Assembly (NCBI GenBank): GCA_016710235.1
Contig: JADJLG010000001.1
Location: 3,027,501-3,091,500 of the forward strand
Direction: 5' to 3'
Length of the DNA: 64,000 nt
Origin: Saprospiraceae bacterium
Lineage (GTDB): Bacteria; Bacteroidota; Bacteroidia; Chitinophagales; Saprospiraceae
Under the pieces are notes generated by a model. The model had not been told where the DNA came from. It saw nothing but the letters and a program-made list of their open reading frames with translations, and made no database searches. The translations under genes were made by a program, and so were the position numbers. Position 1 is the stretch's first letter; every line of letters starts with the position of its first letter. This document shows positions 27,721 through 38,958 of the stretch, in pieces.

Positions 27721-29418
27721 ATGAAAAATATAATCACTTTTATTCTCTTTTTCGCGATTTTTTCTTCTATGAATGCACAGTCAAGCCTACCTAAAAATTG
27801 GTATCAACTTGACAAAGACAAAGATTCTTTCCAAGGAATTAGTTCAGAAAAAGCGCTCCAAGAACTTCTGAAAGGACGACCAAGCAAAACTGTCGTTGTG
27901 GGAATTTTAGATTCCGGTGTAGATGATAAACATGAAGACCTCAAAAATGTAATGTGGACCAATCCTAAAGAAATTGCCGGCAACTTAAAAGATGATGACA
28001 AGAATGGATTCATAGATGATGTCCATGGATGGAATTTTCTTGGAAATAAAAACGGTGAAAATATTGGTCCTGACACGTACGAGTCAACACGAATATATGC
28101 AAAGCTTAAGTACAAGTATGAAACTGCTGATCCTGCAAAGCTCACTTCTGAACAGAAAAAAGAATACGAACTATTTAAACAAACAGAAAAAGAAGTAAAA
28201 TCCAGAAGAGCTACTGCTGAAAGCAATGTAAAAGGAATCAATGAATCAAAAGATATGGTTTACAAAGCTATTGAATCCGTGGAAACAGCACTTGGAGGTA
28301 AAGCTTTGTCAGCTGAAAATTTAAATGCCCTCGGTGAACCAGACTCTAAATCCTTGTCCGTTGGCATCTCCATAGCACAAGAGTTCGTCTCCTCAAATCC
28401 TGACATCAAAACAATGGATGACTTAAGAAAAGCCTTAGATGTTGAATTTGAAGAAGGCAGCAAACACTTCCAAAATGAGCTAGATTTTGCTTTTAACCCG
28501 GATTATGACTCCCGTAAAATCATCGGGGACAATCCAAATGATCCATACGAAAACAAATATGGCAACTCAGACGTCAAAGGCCCTGATGCTACTCACGGTA
28601 CGCATGTGGCAGGACTGATTGCAGCATCCAGAGGAAATAGTCTCGGCATGGATGGCATAGCCGATAATGTGAGAATCATGTCAGTACGATGCGTTCCTGA
28701 TGGTGACGAACACGACAAAGATGTAGCCAATGCAATCAGATATGCAGTAGACAACGGAGCCAGTATCATCAATATGAGTTTTGGCAAGGGTTACTCACCC
28801 CTTAAAGGAGTGGTAGACGAAGCCGTCAAATATGCTGAAAAACACGACGTATTGCTGGTGCATGCTGCAGGTAATAGTGCACAAGACAATGACAAACTTT
28901 CCAATTTTCCAAACAAGAAGTTCGCTAAAAAATCCTGGTTCAAATCTAACAAAGCAAAAAATTGGTTAGAAATCGGAGCGAGTTCCTACGAACAGAGCCC
29001 GAACATGTTGGCGGATTTCTCCAATTACGGTAAGAATTCTGTCGATATTTTTTCACCCGGAGTAGCGATTTATTCTACTGTACCAGGTAATGCTTATCGA
29101 AATTTACAAGGCACTTCTATGGCCTCGCCCATTGCAGCAGGTGTTGCGACATTGATCAGATCTTATTTTCCGGAATTAACTGCGAAGCAAGTGAGAGAGA
29201 TCATTCTAAAGAGTGTAGTTCCTATCGCATCAGAGCAGAAAGTACCCGGCATGGATGAAGAAAAAAAGATGTCCCAATTGTGTGTTACAGGAGGTATGAT
29301 CAATGCATACAAAGCGATTCAGCTTGCACAGCAAACAAAAGGAAAAAAGAAAATCAGTAAAAGTTCAAAGTCGGAAATGACCGCACCAGGTGAATACAGA
29401 GCGAATCCTAAGGCATAG
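27721..29418 (+). CDS. S8 family subtilisin-like serine protease, secreted
   Basis: A 565-aa exported protease: signal MKNIITFILFFAIFSSMNAQ, then the S8 catalytic triad with Asp64 in GILDSGVDD, His292 in THGTHVAGL and Ser466 in QGTSMASP. The oxyanion Asn is in VHAAGNSAQDND. Between Asp and His lies an insertion of about 200 residues rich in K and E that looks helical. This is much longer than in subtilisin itself but is familiar in Bacteroidota S8 peptidases. The tail (KGKKKISKSSKSE) is basic, with no sorting domain recognised, so it may stay periplasmic. Monocistronic. Confidence 0.9.
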   Translation: MKNIITFILFFAIFSSMNAQSSLPKNWYQLDKDKDSFQGISSEKALQELLKGRPSKTVVVGILDSGVDDKHEDLKNVMWTNPKEIAGNLKDDDKNGFIDDVHGWNFLGNKNGENIGPDTYESTRIYAKLKYKYETADPAKLTSEQKKEYELFKQTEKEVKSRRATAESNVKGINESKDMVYKAIESVETALGGKALSAENLNALGEPDSKSLSVGISIAQEFVSSNPDIKTMDDLRKALDVEFEEGSKHFQNELDFAFNPDYDSRKIIGDNPNDPYENKYGNSDVKGPDATHGTHVAGLIAASRGNSLGMDGIADNVRIMSVRCVPDGDEHDKDVANAIRYAVDNGASIINMSFGKGYSPLKGVVDEAVKYAEKHDVLLVHAAGNSAQDNDKLSNFPNKKFAKKSWFKSNKAKNWLEIGASSYEQSPNMLADFSNYGKNSVDIFSPGVAIYSTVPGNAYRNLQGTSMASPIAAGVATLIRSYFPELTAKQVREIILKSVVPIASEQKVPGMDEEKKMSQLCVTGGMINAYKAIQLAQQTKGKKKISKSSKSEMTAPGEYRANPKA

Positions 29419-29854
29419 TTTGACAGGATTAAGCTGGGTTTTCAATCACTTTTTGGTTAAAAATACATCAGATGAACTTACTGCTCCATTATAAAAGATC
29501 TAATAAAAGAATAAGTTATTGATTTGCACTAGACTTTTGCTCTGGATGTCAGTAGGAATGTATTCATTCAGCATTAAATGAAAAACGCATTTGGTTTTAC
29601 ATTTCCGATTTATCGAATTCAGCTCTTTAAAGTATGGTTTTTACTGCGGATCCCATAATGCTTAAATTATATAATTAGTTTTTACAATGTAAGCTCCAAC
29701 GAATAAGGTATATCAAGTTGTATCGAGTATAAACAATGGACAAAAAATACAGTTAAGGGTTGTACCATCGAAATAATAATAGCAACTTGTGGACTAAATA
29801 AAAATCGCGCCTTGCAAGAATTTACCGCGCTTTATTAAATTATCACTGCTGAAT
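29419..29854. other. Intergenic stretch between protease gene and IS30 element
   Basis: About 430 bp of AT-rich DNA. I see no open frame worth calling, no tRNA and no clear hairpin terminator directly after the protease stop. Confidence 0.4.
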
Positions 29855-30821
29855 TCAACATTTAAGTGCGACAAGGTTCAAAAATACTTCATTTGGTGTT
29901 TTGTAGCCTAATTTTTTTCTTGGTCGATTATTTATTTGGGATTCAATTCGATCCAAGTCAGTTTGCTTGAGCATGGAAAAGTCTGATTTTTTTGGCAAGT
30001 ATTGTCGTATTAAACCATTGATATTTTCATTGCAACCTCTTTCATAAGCGGAATATGGATGAGCAAAGTATATCTTAGTATTCAATGCTTTTGCCAATGT
30101 TTGATGATCTGCATTTTCTTTTCCATTGTCTAATGTAATTGTATGGCATAAGTTTTTATATTTTTCAATTTGCAACTGATTGTTTTGGCTGTGAATTTAG
30201 CTTCTTTGGACTCCAGCTTAATGATCTTGACAAACAAGGATTTTCTTTCCACCATACTGGCAATTTGGGACTTATGATTCTTTCCTACTATAGTATCTCC
30301 TTCCCAATCTCCATACCTTTTTGAGATTCAACAATCTTTGGTCTATCTTCAATACATACTCTGTTTTTGATAATTCCCCTTTGTTTATAGGTATTTTTGC
30401 GTCTTCGCCTACTTCTGTGGGAATGTCTTAAATTACTCCATAGATCACCTCCTTTCCTTTTATCTTCATATACATATTGATATATGCACTCTTTACTAAC
30501 CCTTTCATACTTATCAATATTCGCTCGACCTTCGATTTGCTCTGGGCTCCACTTGATTTTAAGTAATTGATCCACTTTGCTTTTAAGATCGCTTGTAATT
30601 TTATTCTTCCTTCCCTTTCCTTGTGCTCTCTGTTCACTCCGATCCTGAGCTCTTGCGCTTCCATATAACTTGTATGAACCAGGTGAAGAGTTTCTATCGA
30701 GTTCCCGATATATAGTGCTTCTATGATATCCTAATTCCACAGCAATCTGAATAATGCTCATTCCTTGCCTTTTAAATTGTTCAATTAATACCCTTTGAGG
30801 GTAGGTGATTTGTTTATACAT
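29855..30821 (-). pseudogene. IS30 family transposase with two frameshifts
   Basis: Three frames together give a normal transposase of about 322 codons. The N-terminal part (30288-30821) has the helix-turn-helix IIQIAVELGYHRSTIYREL. The middle frame, starting YGDWEGDTIVGKNHKS, carries the first catalytic Asp. The C-terminal part (29855-30175) has TLDNGKENADHQTLAKAL with the second Asp. The first break is at an A-run reading CAAAAAGG on the coding strand (T-run 30318-30322); one extra A would restore the frame. The second is near 30176-30185. Either the copy is dead or the sequence has indel errors. Confidence 0.87.
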
Positions 30822-30910
30822 TTGTGTACAGTTAAAAATCTTGAGGGGAAAGTACCTATTTTTATAATAGGTCTTTCTCCAAAAGAATGTTTTATTAACT
30901 GTCGCACTTA
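29863..30910. mobile_element. IS30-family insertion sequence, non-autonomous (frameshifted transposase)
   Basis: About 1.05 kb bounded by an 11-bp perfect inverted repeat: TAAGTGCGACA at 29863-29873 and TGTCGCACTTA at 30900-30910. The left repeat overlaps the end of the transposase frame (stop at 29855). No target duplication could be defined with confidence. Size and inverted-repeat style fit IS30. Confidence 0.8.
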
Positions 30911-31513
30911 TTTATGGAATCTAGTACTTTTATTAGCATTAAAGAATCATAAGATCCGAAGAATATAAATCCGGAAATTTCACAATAGCAATTGACTAAA
31001 AAGTTGTTGGACCCAATTCTGCCAATTAGATCTGGCCATAGAGTGCCATATAGCATAGTCTCTTGCCAGTAAAATCAGATGACATATAATGAAGAAGATA
31101 TTCAAAAAAAGAACATCTCAATTGCAACAGATTGGTTTTTTAGAGCTCAAAAAATTACAATACTATTCCAACAGTACAAGCACAAGCAATTCCGGCTTAC
31201 AACGTTTTGTTAGAGGGAGGTGCCGGTGAAACCGTAAAAGAAATTGCCCGGAATCCATTATGCTGTACTCATTTATATATTCGTTGAATGTGATTTTCTT
31301 TGTAAATGACTTGTCGTAAAAACAAATATTTCAATCATTGGCATAGACCTCCTACAAACAAGTGCGGTCAAAAAATGTCTGGATTTAGTGGATGCCTTAT
31401 TGATAGTTAAAAATGAAGTTGCTGAATATATCTATCCAATTTGTACAGATACAAAGAGAAAAATGATCTCATTAGATTGAAAAAATTTGCTCTGATATAG
31501 CTATTCCGCCGAC
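30911..31513. other. Intergenic stretch between IS30 element and T9SS protein gene
   Basis: About 600 bp without a confident gene. Two coding-like remnants are present: 31079-31287, which reads MTYNEEDIQKKNISIATDWF and then continues in the -1 frame as IPAYNVLLEGGAGETVKE, and a start-less frame at about 31310-31480 containing KKCLDLVDALLIVKNEVAEY. Neither was identified. Confidence 0.4.
31079..31287 (+). pseudogene. Possible frameshifted gene remnant beside the IS30 element
   Basis: An ATG at 31079 opens MTYNEEDIQKKNISIATDWF and stays open past 31154. A -1 shift near there joins to a 43-codon frame with AQAIPAYNVLLEGGAGETVK, ending with TGA at 31285-31287. The two pieces read on naturally, but no family is recognised and there is no independent support. 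Confidence 0.25.
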
Positions 31514-34500
31514 TTATCTAATCAAGGTCAGCTCCCCAACCAAATCTTTACTTCTTCCTGATCTAAAACTAATCTTTATCAAATAAACATAAACTCCCGG
31601 CATTAGCGCTTGATTTTTATAAGTCCCATCCCAAGCGGCTTCTTTTGAATTTACCGGATAGTTGTCTGAAGAAAAAATTAATTCGCCCCATCGATCAAAT
31701 ATTGACACCTTAGCCTGAGTGATATCCTTGCTGCCAAACAATTCCAAATAATCATTGAGTCCATCTCCATTTGCGCTGATTACATTAGGGATGTAAACCT
31801 GCTCATCTATAATGCGAATAAAAACACTATCTAATGCCGTACAGTGATCTTCATTTTCTACCAAGACGTATATCATTTGATCCTCTGTTGCCAACAATGT
31901 CGGATTTATACAACGGTTACAATCTAACTGGTTCGAGGGGCTCCAGATGATATTTTCAAAATTACCAGCTATTTTAGCTTCAAGACTGATACTTTGGTTT
32001 TTTTGAATTTCGATGTCAATACCTGCATCCACGCTCACAGAGTCCGCATCGTCGATCTCAACAACAAAACTGGTTTCACATTGCAGCGAATCTTTGATCA
32101 CGACTAAATGTGGTCCCGCATCCAGCATCTCAACTTTCAAATTCAAAATTATCTGCTGATCGAGCAACACCTGATAAGGTGGAATACCTGAATGGATTGA
32201 AGTAAATTCTATCTTTCCCCATTTTTGATCTTCAAGGCAACTCATATCTACCTGATTGTACTCAAATTGGGGCTCATCCCCCAATATCAATACTACACTG
32301 TCTTGATACCTACAAAAATCAGACTGATTTTCAACCCGAATAATATGTGCACCTGCTTTCAGTGAATTCATCTCCAATTTTGAGTCCACCAAAAGTTGAC
32401 TATCAATACTGTATTGATAAGTGAGATGATTGAAATTTTTAAATTGATCCAATTCCAATACAAAAGGAAAATCCTTTCTACAACCAACAAAAAGAGTGTC
32501 ATGGTACAAATTTAGCATAGGACAATCCTGCGTCCGACAGCTTACCCATGGACCTATTGCATCTGAACAATCTCCCTGCGCCTGACTTATGAGCCTGCAT
32601 TGCACTTGTGTATTTGGCGGCAGATTTTCAATTGAAATAGTTGAATCATTTACCCAAAAATAAGAAAAAACGGGATTGAGTTCTACCTGGAAATTTTTAA
32701 CATTAATTGATTTATCCCATGAAAATTGAATAAAATTTAATCCGGCTTTGCAAACAGCTGTCGTTTGCTCAGGTTTTGGAACAACAATCAGCTCTTTATA
32801 AAACTCTTTTTTACAAAATCGATTCTTGACTTCAAATCGAATTCTCTTTAAGCCTGGCTTATTCCATTTTACTTTATATCTCCTATCAGCAATCTTCTGA
32901 CTGGAAACCGCACCATCCAACTCAATACTATCTTGATCTTCAGTATTCTTTAATCCTATGATAACAAGTTCTGTCTCTTCACCTACACATAGAATACTGT
33001 CCAATTCAATACGCAGATCAGGAATATCTACGACATGAAACTCAATTACTTTTTCAAACTCACACAATGCTTTGAAATACCGAACTTTGATTTTATGAAT
33101 TCCCGGCCCAGCCAATTTCGGATCGAAAATACCAATGGTGCTGTCTATTATTCCTATCCCATGGAAACGAATATTCCAGCCGGATTGAGGATTTACAATC
33201 AGGTATGGAATTGTCCGAATAGTATCCTCTCCATTATGCAAACAAACTTGATGAACAGCAGATATCTGAATATCGACAATCGGACATTCAACTGCACGAC
33301 ATTGCTCGAAAAAGACGCGATCACCACATATACTGTCTTGAAGAATAAATTTTATCCTGACCAACTCACCTTGCTTTAATCCGGAAATTATCACAGAATC
33401 CTGAGTGATCCGTACTGAACCAAATGTGATTACTGAATCAAGCAACCAGTATACTCTCTGGTTGTTATCTTTCCAATGAAATACTAAAGTAGAGTCCGAT
33501 GCAGTGCATATCACCTGCGGGTCAACCGGTGTGGGTAGTATCCGAAAACTATGCTCATACTGTTTGGCACAATAATCATTGTATGCCTTAAACCTCAAGC
33601 TATGGTAACCTGTGTCGAGTTTAGGCAAAACAAATGAACTATCTTTGAGTCCACTATAAACTAAATTGCCATCAATCTCAATTATTGCTCGTTTAGCAGA
33701 AGAATTTAATCCCAAATTCAAAGTAATTAACTCATTTTCACAATAAGTTGATCTCAAGGATAATAATTTGAGTTCCGGCTCAGGAATTACTTTCACCAAC
33801 TGAGTAAAAATAGAGATACAGTTTCCATTTTCCACAAATCCATACCAACTCGTATCTCGAGTGATTAAAATGATACTATCTATTTTTTCTTGTCGATTCA
33901 AATCTGAATAATAATAATCCAGATTTCCGACAACAGGAGGGTCAATTATAAAGTCATAGGGATTGATTGAACTCCCTGCGCAGACAAAGCTATCTTTTGT
34001 GACCAAATCTATTTTCTCAACTAGCTTAATCTCAAGTTCAACAGTGTCAGAACAGCTGCCATTCATACCAATAATAAATATGACTGTATCACGATCTATG
34101 AGGGACTGGTTCTGAATCTCTATAAAGGCGCCACCAGGATCTTTAAAATAAAAGTTATAATTACTTGTTGCTCGACTAGAGTCAACAACCTGGATGGTGG
34201 TCAAATCTAACGCAATAGATTCGCATACTTTTAGTATACAAACCCGGCTGAGTAACTTGCAAAGTCTGAGAACTATCCAGGATTCGACCCAGGCTATCCT
34301 TCCAGTATGTTTTGTCTACCGGAATACTCGTCTTCACCTGCAGGACAGAAGTAGTTGTATCGCAACTCAGGTCATTAGATTTTGATAAGCTGATATCATT
34401 CAAGTCCTTTTTGATATTGATATAAACTATGCTATCACAAAATGGGAAAGTTATCATCTTGCCGAGTTCAACAAAATTGCCTGAAGAGCAAAATGTCTTC

Positions 34501-35465
34501 CCAAATATCACAATACACTCATTTTGACAAAGAAAAGTATCCAGATTCTTAGTGGCAAGCGGATATTCTTCAATCGTCAATTTCAAAACACTATCGCATC
34601 CTGTGAAATTCTTTAATCGAATCTCATGTTCTCCTTTAAAATATTCGTTCCCTTTATAGTTGTAGGATTGATTTTGGCAGGTATAAAAAGTCCCTATAAT
34701 ATTTTCTGATTCTTTCCCAATGATCACGTCTAAGCAGAAATTTTTTTCATGGCAAGGATTTTTAGCATGTAAGCATACTTTACCTTTTCCTGCTTGAGGC
34801 CATTGCACAGTAACCGAAGTTGAAGTTTGAGAGATCAAGTTGCCATTGGTAATTTCCCACTCAGCTTCACATGCACCGTTTATAGCATTAACTGAATATG
34901 TCTCTGTTTCGCCTTCGCATACATTGCTTCGTCCCATAATATTGCCACCAATCCCGGGAACAGGAGCCGTAGCAGAGCCTGAAGTGACCGTCACAATAAA
35001 CGAACATGATGCCGGACCATTTCCATCGATTACGATGTAATAAGGACAACCAATTTTGAGTGGACCTGCGGTAAAACCATGAACTCCCTTAGGCATATAT
35101 GTATTGCAGTTGCTTACCAGATTGAATGAAGAACAATCGGGGGTATCATACACACCTAACTCAATAGAATTTCCCAAAGTGCATCCTGTTACGTTTACAT
35201 TGAAACTCAGGCTGGTTGATCCGGCTACAAAAGCAAAATATCTGATAGAATGGACGACAAATGTACAGTAGCCGGGAGGAGCATTCCCCGGTATTGTATG
35301 AGAGGTAGTACCAGCAGCTCCATTGAGTTCACATACTACACAAGCATCAGCACAATCATTCGATAGATTTACAGGATTACCGCATATTTGAAACTGGCCG
35401 AAAAGCTCAGTCTGACAACATATGACGATACAGATAAGATAATATTTCAGGCAAAAGTTGGACAT
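31514..35465 (-). pseudogene. Large T9SS type B secreted protein, split by a frameshift
   Basis: Two overlapping frames form one gene of about 1316 codons. The first (34182-35465, 427 aa) has a signal peptide ending in ELFGQFQ, a domain with CADACVVCELNGAAG, and a PKD-like module (VCEGETETYSVNAINGACEA). The second (31514 to about 34245) continues as ILKVCESIALDLTTIQVVDS and many PKD/Ig-like modules. It ends in the gliding-motility C-terminal sorting domain (VYIPNVISANGDGLNDYLEL; DRWGELIFSSDNYP). The frames switch near 34240-34250, where TTGTATACTAAAAG would read on as L-Y-I-L-K if two bases (AT) were restored. It resembles the T9SS client at 2.8-6.4 kb. Real decay and sequence error are both possible. 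Confidence 0.85.
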
Positions 35466-35780
35466 TATTTAAACCAAACATATTTCCAAAGGATTCTTGG
35501 TCCAATAATAATATAAGATTCTGAAATAATAAAACTTACTGCACTAAAATTTCACAAATTCATTGAATTCTTCGAAAAATTACTTTCAGAAGCTTAAAAG
35601 ACGACACAACACGACATAAACAGACAACTAAAAACGAAAAGAAAGTAAACCATTTTGACAGTTGGACTACTATATGACTATATTTCAAGCGGACAACGAG
35701 TAAGCCGATTCCTTGCCGACCCTGTGCTATTTATTTTTTTCCCACCCACATTTTTTAAAACAATTTTAGCCGGACTTCAA

Positions 35781-35840
35781 GTGGCACATTTGGCTTTGCT
35801 CCATTCACAAGCCGACCCTTCGCAAAGCCCAAAGAGCCAC
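35781..35840. repeat. 60-bp imperfect inverted repeat upstream of hsdR
   Basis: GTGGCACATTTGGCTTTGC (35781-35799) pairs with GCAAAGCCCAAAGAGCCAC (35822-35840), 16 of 19 positions matching, around a loop containing CACAAGCCGAC. TTTTT follows. Related CACATTT...AAAGCC...CACAAGCC sequence occurs past hsdM at the other island end. Confidence 0.65.
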
Positions 35841-35880
35841 TTTTTACCAACACAAAGACGGATCAATGTGATTAAAAAAG

Positions 35881-35888
35881 TAACTTTG
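35881..35888 (+). promoter_or_regulatory. Candidate -7 box of the hsd operon
   Basis: TAACTTTG matches TAnnTTTG exactly and lies 17 bp before the hsdR ATG. A -33 box is not obvious. The leader would be very short. Confidence 0.35.
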
Positions 35889-35905
35889 ACCGATATAAAT
35901 TTTAG

Positions 35906-38900
35906 ATGACAAAAGAGATACAAATAGAAGTTAGTTTGATTACCAAATTGACTGACCTGAAATACATGCACAGGGCAGACATTCGGGACAAGGCTTCGCT
36001 TGAAAAGAATTTCCGTGAGAAGTTTCAAGCCTTGAATCGTGTAAACTTGACTGATTCAGAATTTGAAAGACTATTTAAGGAAATCATAAATCCAGACGTT
36101 TTTGCTTCATCAAAACGACTGAGAGAAATCAACACCTTTACCCGTGAAGACGGCACGCCTTTGCATTACACGTTGGTAAATATCAAAGATTGGTGCAAAA
36201 ACGAATTTGAAGTAATCAATCAATTACGCATCAGTACAAGCAACAGCCATCACCGTTATGATGTGATTTTGCTAATAAACGGAATTCCCGTTGTGCAAAT
36301 TGAATTGAAAAGTTTGGAGGTTAGCCCACGAAAAGGCATGGAGCAAATTGTGGACTACAAGAGTGACCCGGGCAACGGCTACACAAATTCATTGCTTTGC
36401 TTTATGCAAATGTTTATTGTGAGCAACCGTTCAAACACATTTTATTTTGCAAATAATAACTCTGTACATTTCAGTTTTAATGCTGACGAACAGTTTTTGC
36501 CTATCTATCAATATGCCAGTGAGGACAACAAGAAAATCACACACTTAGACGATTTCTCTGAAAAGTTTTTGAGCAAATGCGCACTAAGCCAAATGATTAG
36601 CAAATACATGGTATTGGTGGCAAGCGAACAAAAATTGATGGTCATGCGACCATATCAGATTTATGCGGTGAAGGCAATTGTCAATTCTATTCAGGAACAC
36701 AAAGGCAACGGCTACATTTGGCATACAACAGGAAGTGGAAAAACGCTGACTTCTTTCAAAGCATCTACCCTGCTCAAAGACAACCCGAATATTGAAAAAT
36801 GTTTGTTTGTGGTTGACCGTAAAGACCTTGACCGACAAACCCGTGAGGAATTCAATAAGTTTCAGGAAGGTTGTGTTGAAGAAAACACCAACACAGAAAC
36901 TTTGGTAAGACGAATGCTTTCAGAAGACAAGGCTAATAAGGTTATAGTAACCACGATCCAAAAATTAGGAATAATTCTAGATGAAAATAGTAAGAGAAAC
37001 AGGCTAAAGTCTGATAAAGGTATGGCGACCTTAAAAGAACGTTTAGAACCTTTAAGAAGTAGGCGGATTGTTTTCATTTTTGACGAATGTCATCGTTCGC
37101 AATTCGGAGATAATCATGATGCCATTGTAGATTTTTTTCCGAATGCACAGCTATTTGGATTCACTGGAACGCCCATTTTCGATGATAACGCTATTTACAA
37201 GCAAGTAGAAGGTGAAGTAGGTTCTTATAAAACTACAGCGGATATTTTCAAAAACCGCCTTCATTCATACACCATAACCCATGCAATAGATGATAGAAAT
37301 GTGTTACGTTTTCATATTGACTTTTTCAAGCCTGAGAATAATGTAACTATTGGAAGCTTGGAACATAAAAAGGCAGTTGCGAATACTATTTTGAAAAAGC
37401 ATGATTCTGCAACAGATGGTAAACATTTCAACGCAATATTGGCAACAGCATCTATCAATGATGCTATTGAGTATTACGAACTATTCAAAGACATGCAAGC
37501 TGTTAAAGCGAATGAAGATGAAAGCTTCCTTCCTTTAAATATTACTTGTGTGTTTTCTCCTCCTGCACAGCTAATTGCCAAGGAAGGGGATAAAGAGAGC
37601 CAGAAGAATGCAGCTGATATTAAACAGTTGCAAGATGATTTGGCACAAGAAAAAGCCGACAACAAAGTTGAACCTGAAAAGAAGAAAAAAGCACTGGAAG
37701 CCATCATCAGCGATTACAACAAGCAGTATGGCACCAACCATAGAATCACTGAATTTGACTTGTATTACCAGGATGTTCAGCAACGTATAAAATTTCAGCA
37801 ATTCAGCAATGCCGACTATCCACGCAAAAATAAAATTGATTTGGTGATAGTGGTGGATATGTTGCTCACGGGCTTTGACAGTAAATATTTGAATACATTG
37901 TATGTTGACAAGAATCTGAAATTTCACGGACTGATTCAGGCTTTCAGCCGAACCAACCGCATTTTGAATGACACCAAACCTTATGGCAATATTTTAGATT
38001 TCCGCCAACAACAAGCCGAAGTTGACAGAGCTATTGCTCTATTCAGCGGAGAAAGGGTGACAGAACGAGCCAAAGAAATTTGGTTGGTTGAACCTGCACC
38101 GAAGGTTATTGAAAAATACCAAGAAGCGGTTAAGGCAATGGAAAAGTGGATGGAAGATAAAAACATGGTATCCGAACCGCAGGAAGTTTACAACATCAAG
38201 GGTGATGCTGCACGAGTAGAGTTTATCAATCGCTTTAAAGAAGTACAACGATTGAAAACGCAGCTTGACCAATATACCGACCTGAACGAAGAACAGAAGG
38301 CAAAGATTGAAAACCTGATGCCCGAAGAGCAATTGCGTTCGTTCCGCAGTTCTTATTTAGAAATTGCAAAACAACTCAAAGAAATACAGCAAAAAGAAGG
38401 CGACAAAGCACCAGAAAACATTCAGCAATTGGATTTTGAATTTGTGTTGTTTGCTTCTTCGGTGGTGGATTATGATTACATCATGAACCTGATTGCCAAA
38501 TACACACAAGGCATACCGAAAAAGCAGAAAATGACCCGTGACCAACTGATTGGTGTGTTGAGTAGCAGTGCCAACCTGATGGAAGAACGGGAAGATATTA
38601 TTGACTACATCAAAAAACTGGAAGTTGGCAAAGCACTAAACGAGCGGGAAATAAAAGACGGCTATCAAGCATTCAAGGAAGAAAAGATTGCTAAAAAATT
38701 AGCTGAGATAGCACAGCATAACGGTTTGGAATTTTCAGCATTGCACCAATTTACAAATGCCATCATTAGCCGAATGATTTTTGATGCTGACAAACTAAGT
38801 GAACTCTTTGAAACTTTGGATTTAGGCTGGAAAGAACGCACCAAAAGAGAACTGGCATTGATGGAAGAACTTGTTCCTGTGTTAAGAAAAAAAGCCGAAG

Positions 38901-38938
38901 GCAGAGAGATTAGTGGATTGAAAGCATATAATGTCTGA
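35906..38938 (+). CDS. hsdR: Type I restriction-modification system restriction subunit HsdR
   Basis: A 1010-aa motor-nuclease subunit that, with HsdM and HsdS, cuts foreign DNA after ATP-driven translocation. The N-terminal nuclease domain shows the PD-(D/E)xK core as Asp119 in RYDVILLINGIPVVQIELK, with Glu133 and Lys135. Walker A is HTTGSGKTLTS (Lys279), motif II is FDECHRSQFG near 395, and a helical C-terminal third contacts the methylase. It is intact. The gene opens the island operon, in which hsdS and hsdM are separated from it by two extra genes. Confidence 0.94.
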   Translation: MTKEIQIEVSLITKLTDLKYMHRADIRDKASLEKNFREKFQALNRVNLTDSEFERLFKEIINPDVFASSKRLREINTFTREDGTPLHYTLVNIKDWCKNEFEVINQLRISTSNSHHRYDVILLINGIPVVQIELKSLEVSPRKGMEQIVDYKSDPGNGYTNSLLCFMQMFIVSNRSNTFYFANNNSVHFSFNADEQFLPIYQYASEDNKKITHLDDFSEKFLSKCALSQMISKYMVLVASEQKLMVMRPYQIYAVKAIVNSIQEHKGNGYIWHTTGSGKTLTSFKASTLLKDNPNIEKCLFVVDRKDLDRQTREEFNKFQEGCVEENTNTETLVRRMLSEDKANKVIVTTIQKLGIILDENSKRNRLKSDKGMATLKERLEPLRSRRIVFIFDECHRSQFGDNHDAIVDFFPNAQLFGFTGTPIFDDNAIYKQVEGEVGSYKTTADIFKNRLHSYTITHAIDDRNVLRFHIDFFKPENNVTIGSLEHKKAVANTILKKHDSATDGKHFNAILATASINDAIEYYELFKDMQAVKANEDESFLPLNITCVFSPPAQLIAKEGDKESQKNAADIKQLQDDLAQEKADNKVEPEKKKKALEAIISDYNKQYGTNHRITEFDLYYQDVQQRIKFQQFSNADYPRKNKIDLVIVVDMLLTGFDSKYLNTLYVDKNLKFHGLIQAFSRTNRILNDTKPYGNILDFRQQQAEVDRAIALFSGERVTERAKEIWLVEPAPKVIEKYQEAVKAMEKWMEDKNMVSEPQEVYNIKGDAARVEFINRFKEVQRLKTQLDQYTDLNEEQKAKIENLMPEEQLRSFRSSYLEIAKQLKEIQQKEGDKAPENIQQLDFEFVLFASSVVDYDYIMNLIAKYTQGIPKKQKMTRDQLIGVLSSSANLMEEREDIIDYIKKLEVGKALNEREIKDGYQAFKEEKIAKKLAEIAQHNGLEFSALHQFTNAIISRMIFDADKLSELFETLDLGWKERTKRELALMEELVPVLRKKAEGREISGLKAYNV

Positions 38939-38958
38939 ACTATGATTTTTTTGATTAA

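Larger units (their letters stand above)
35466..35905. other. Intergenic region at the left border of the restriction-modification island
   Basis: About 440 bp between the split T9SS gene and hsdR. It holds the long imperfect hairpin at 35781-35840 and a candidate -7 box at 35881-35888. An 84-codon frame at 35655-35909 covers the hairpin and is not judged a gene. Confidence 0.45.

Noticed and set aside
35655..35909. 84-codon open frame upstream of hsdR
   Set aside because: It spans the 60-bp inverted repeat and overlaps the hsdR start; the translation looks like hairpin-derived sequence, not a protein family.
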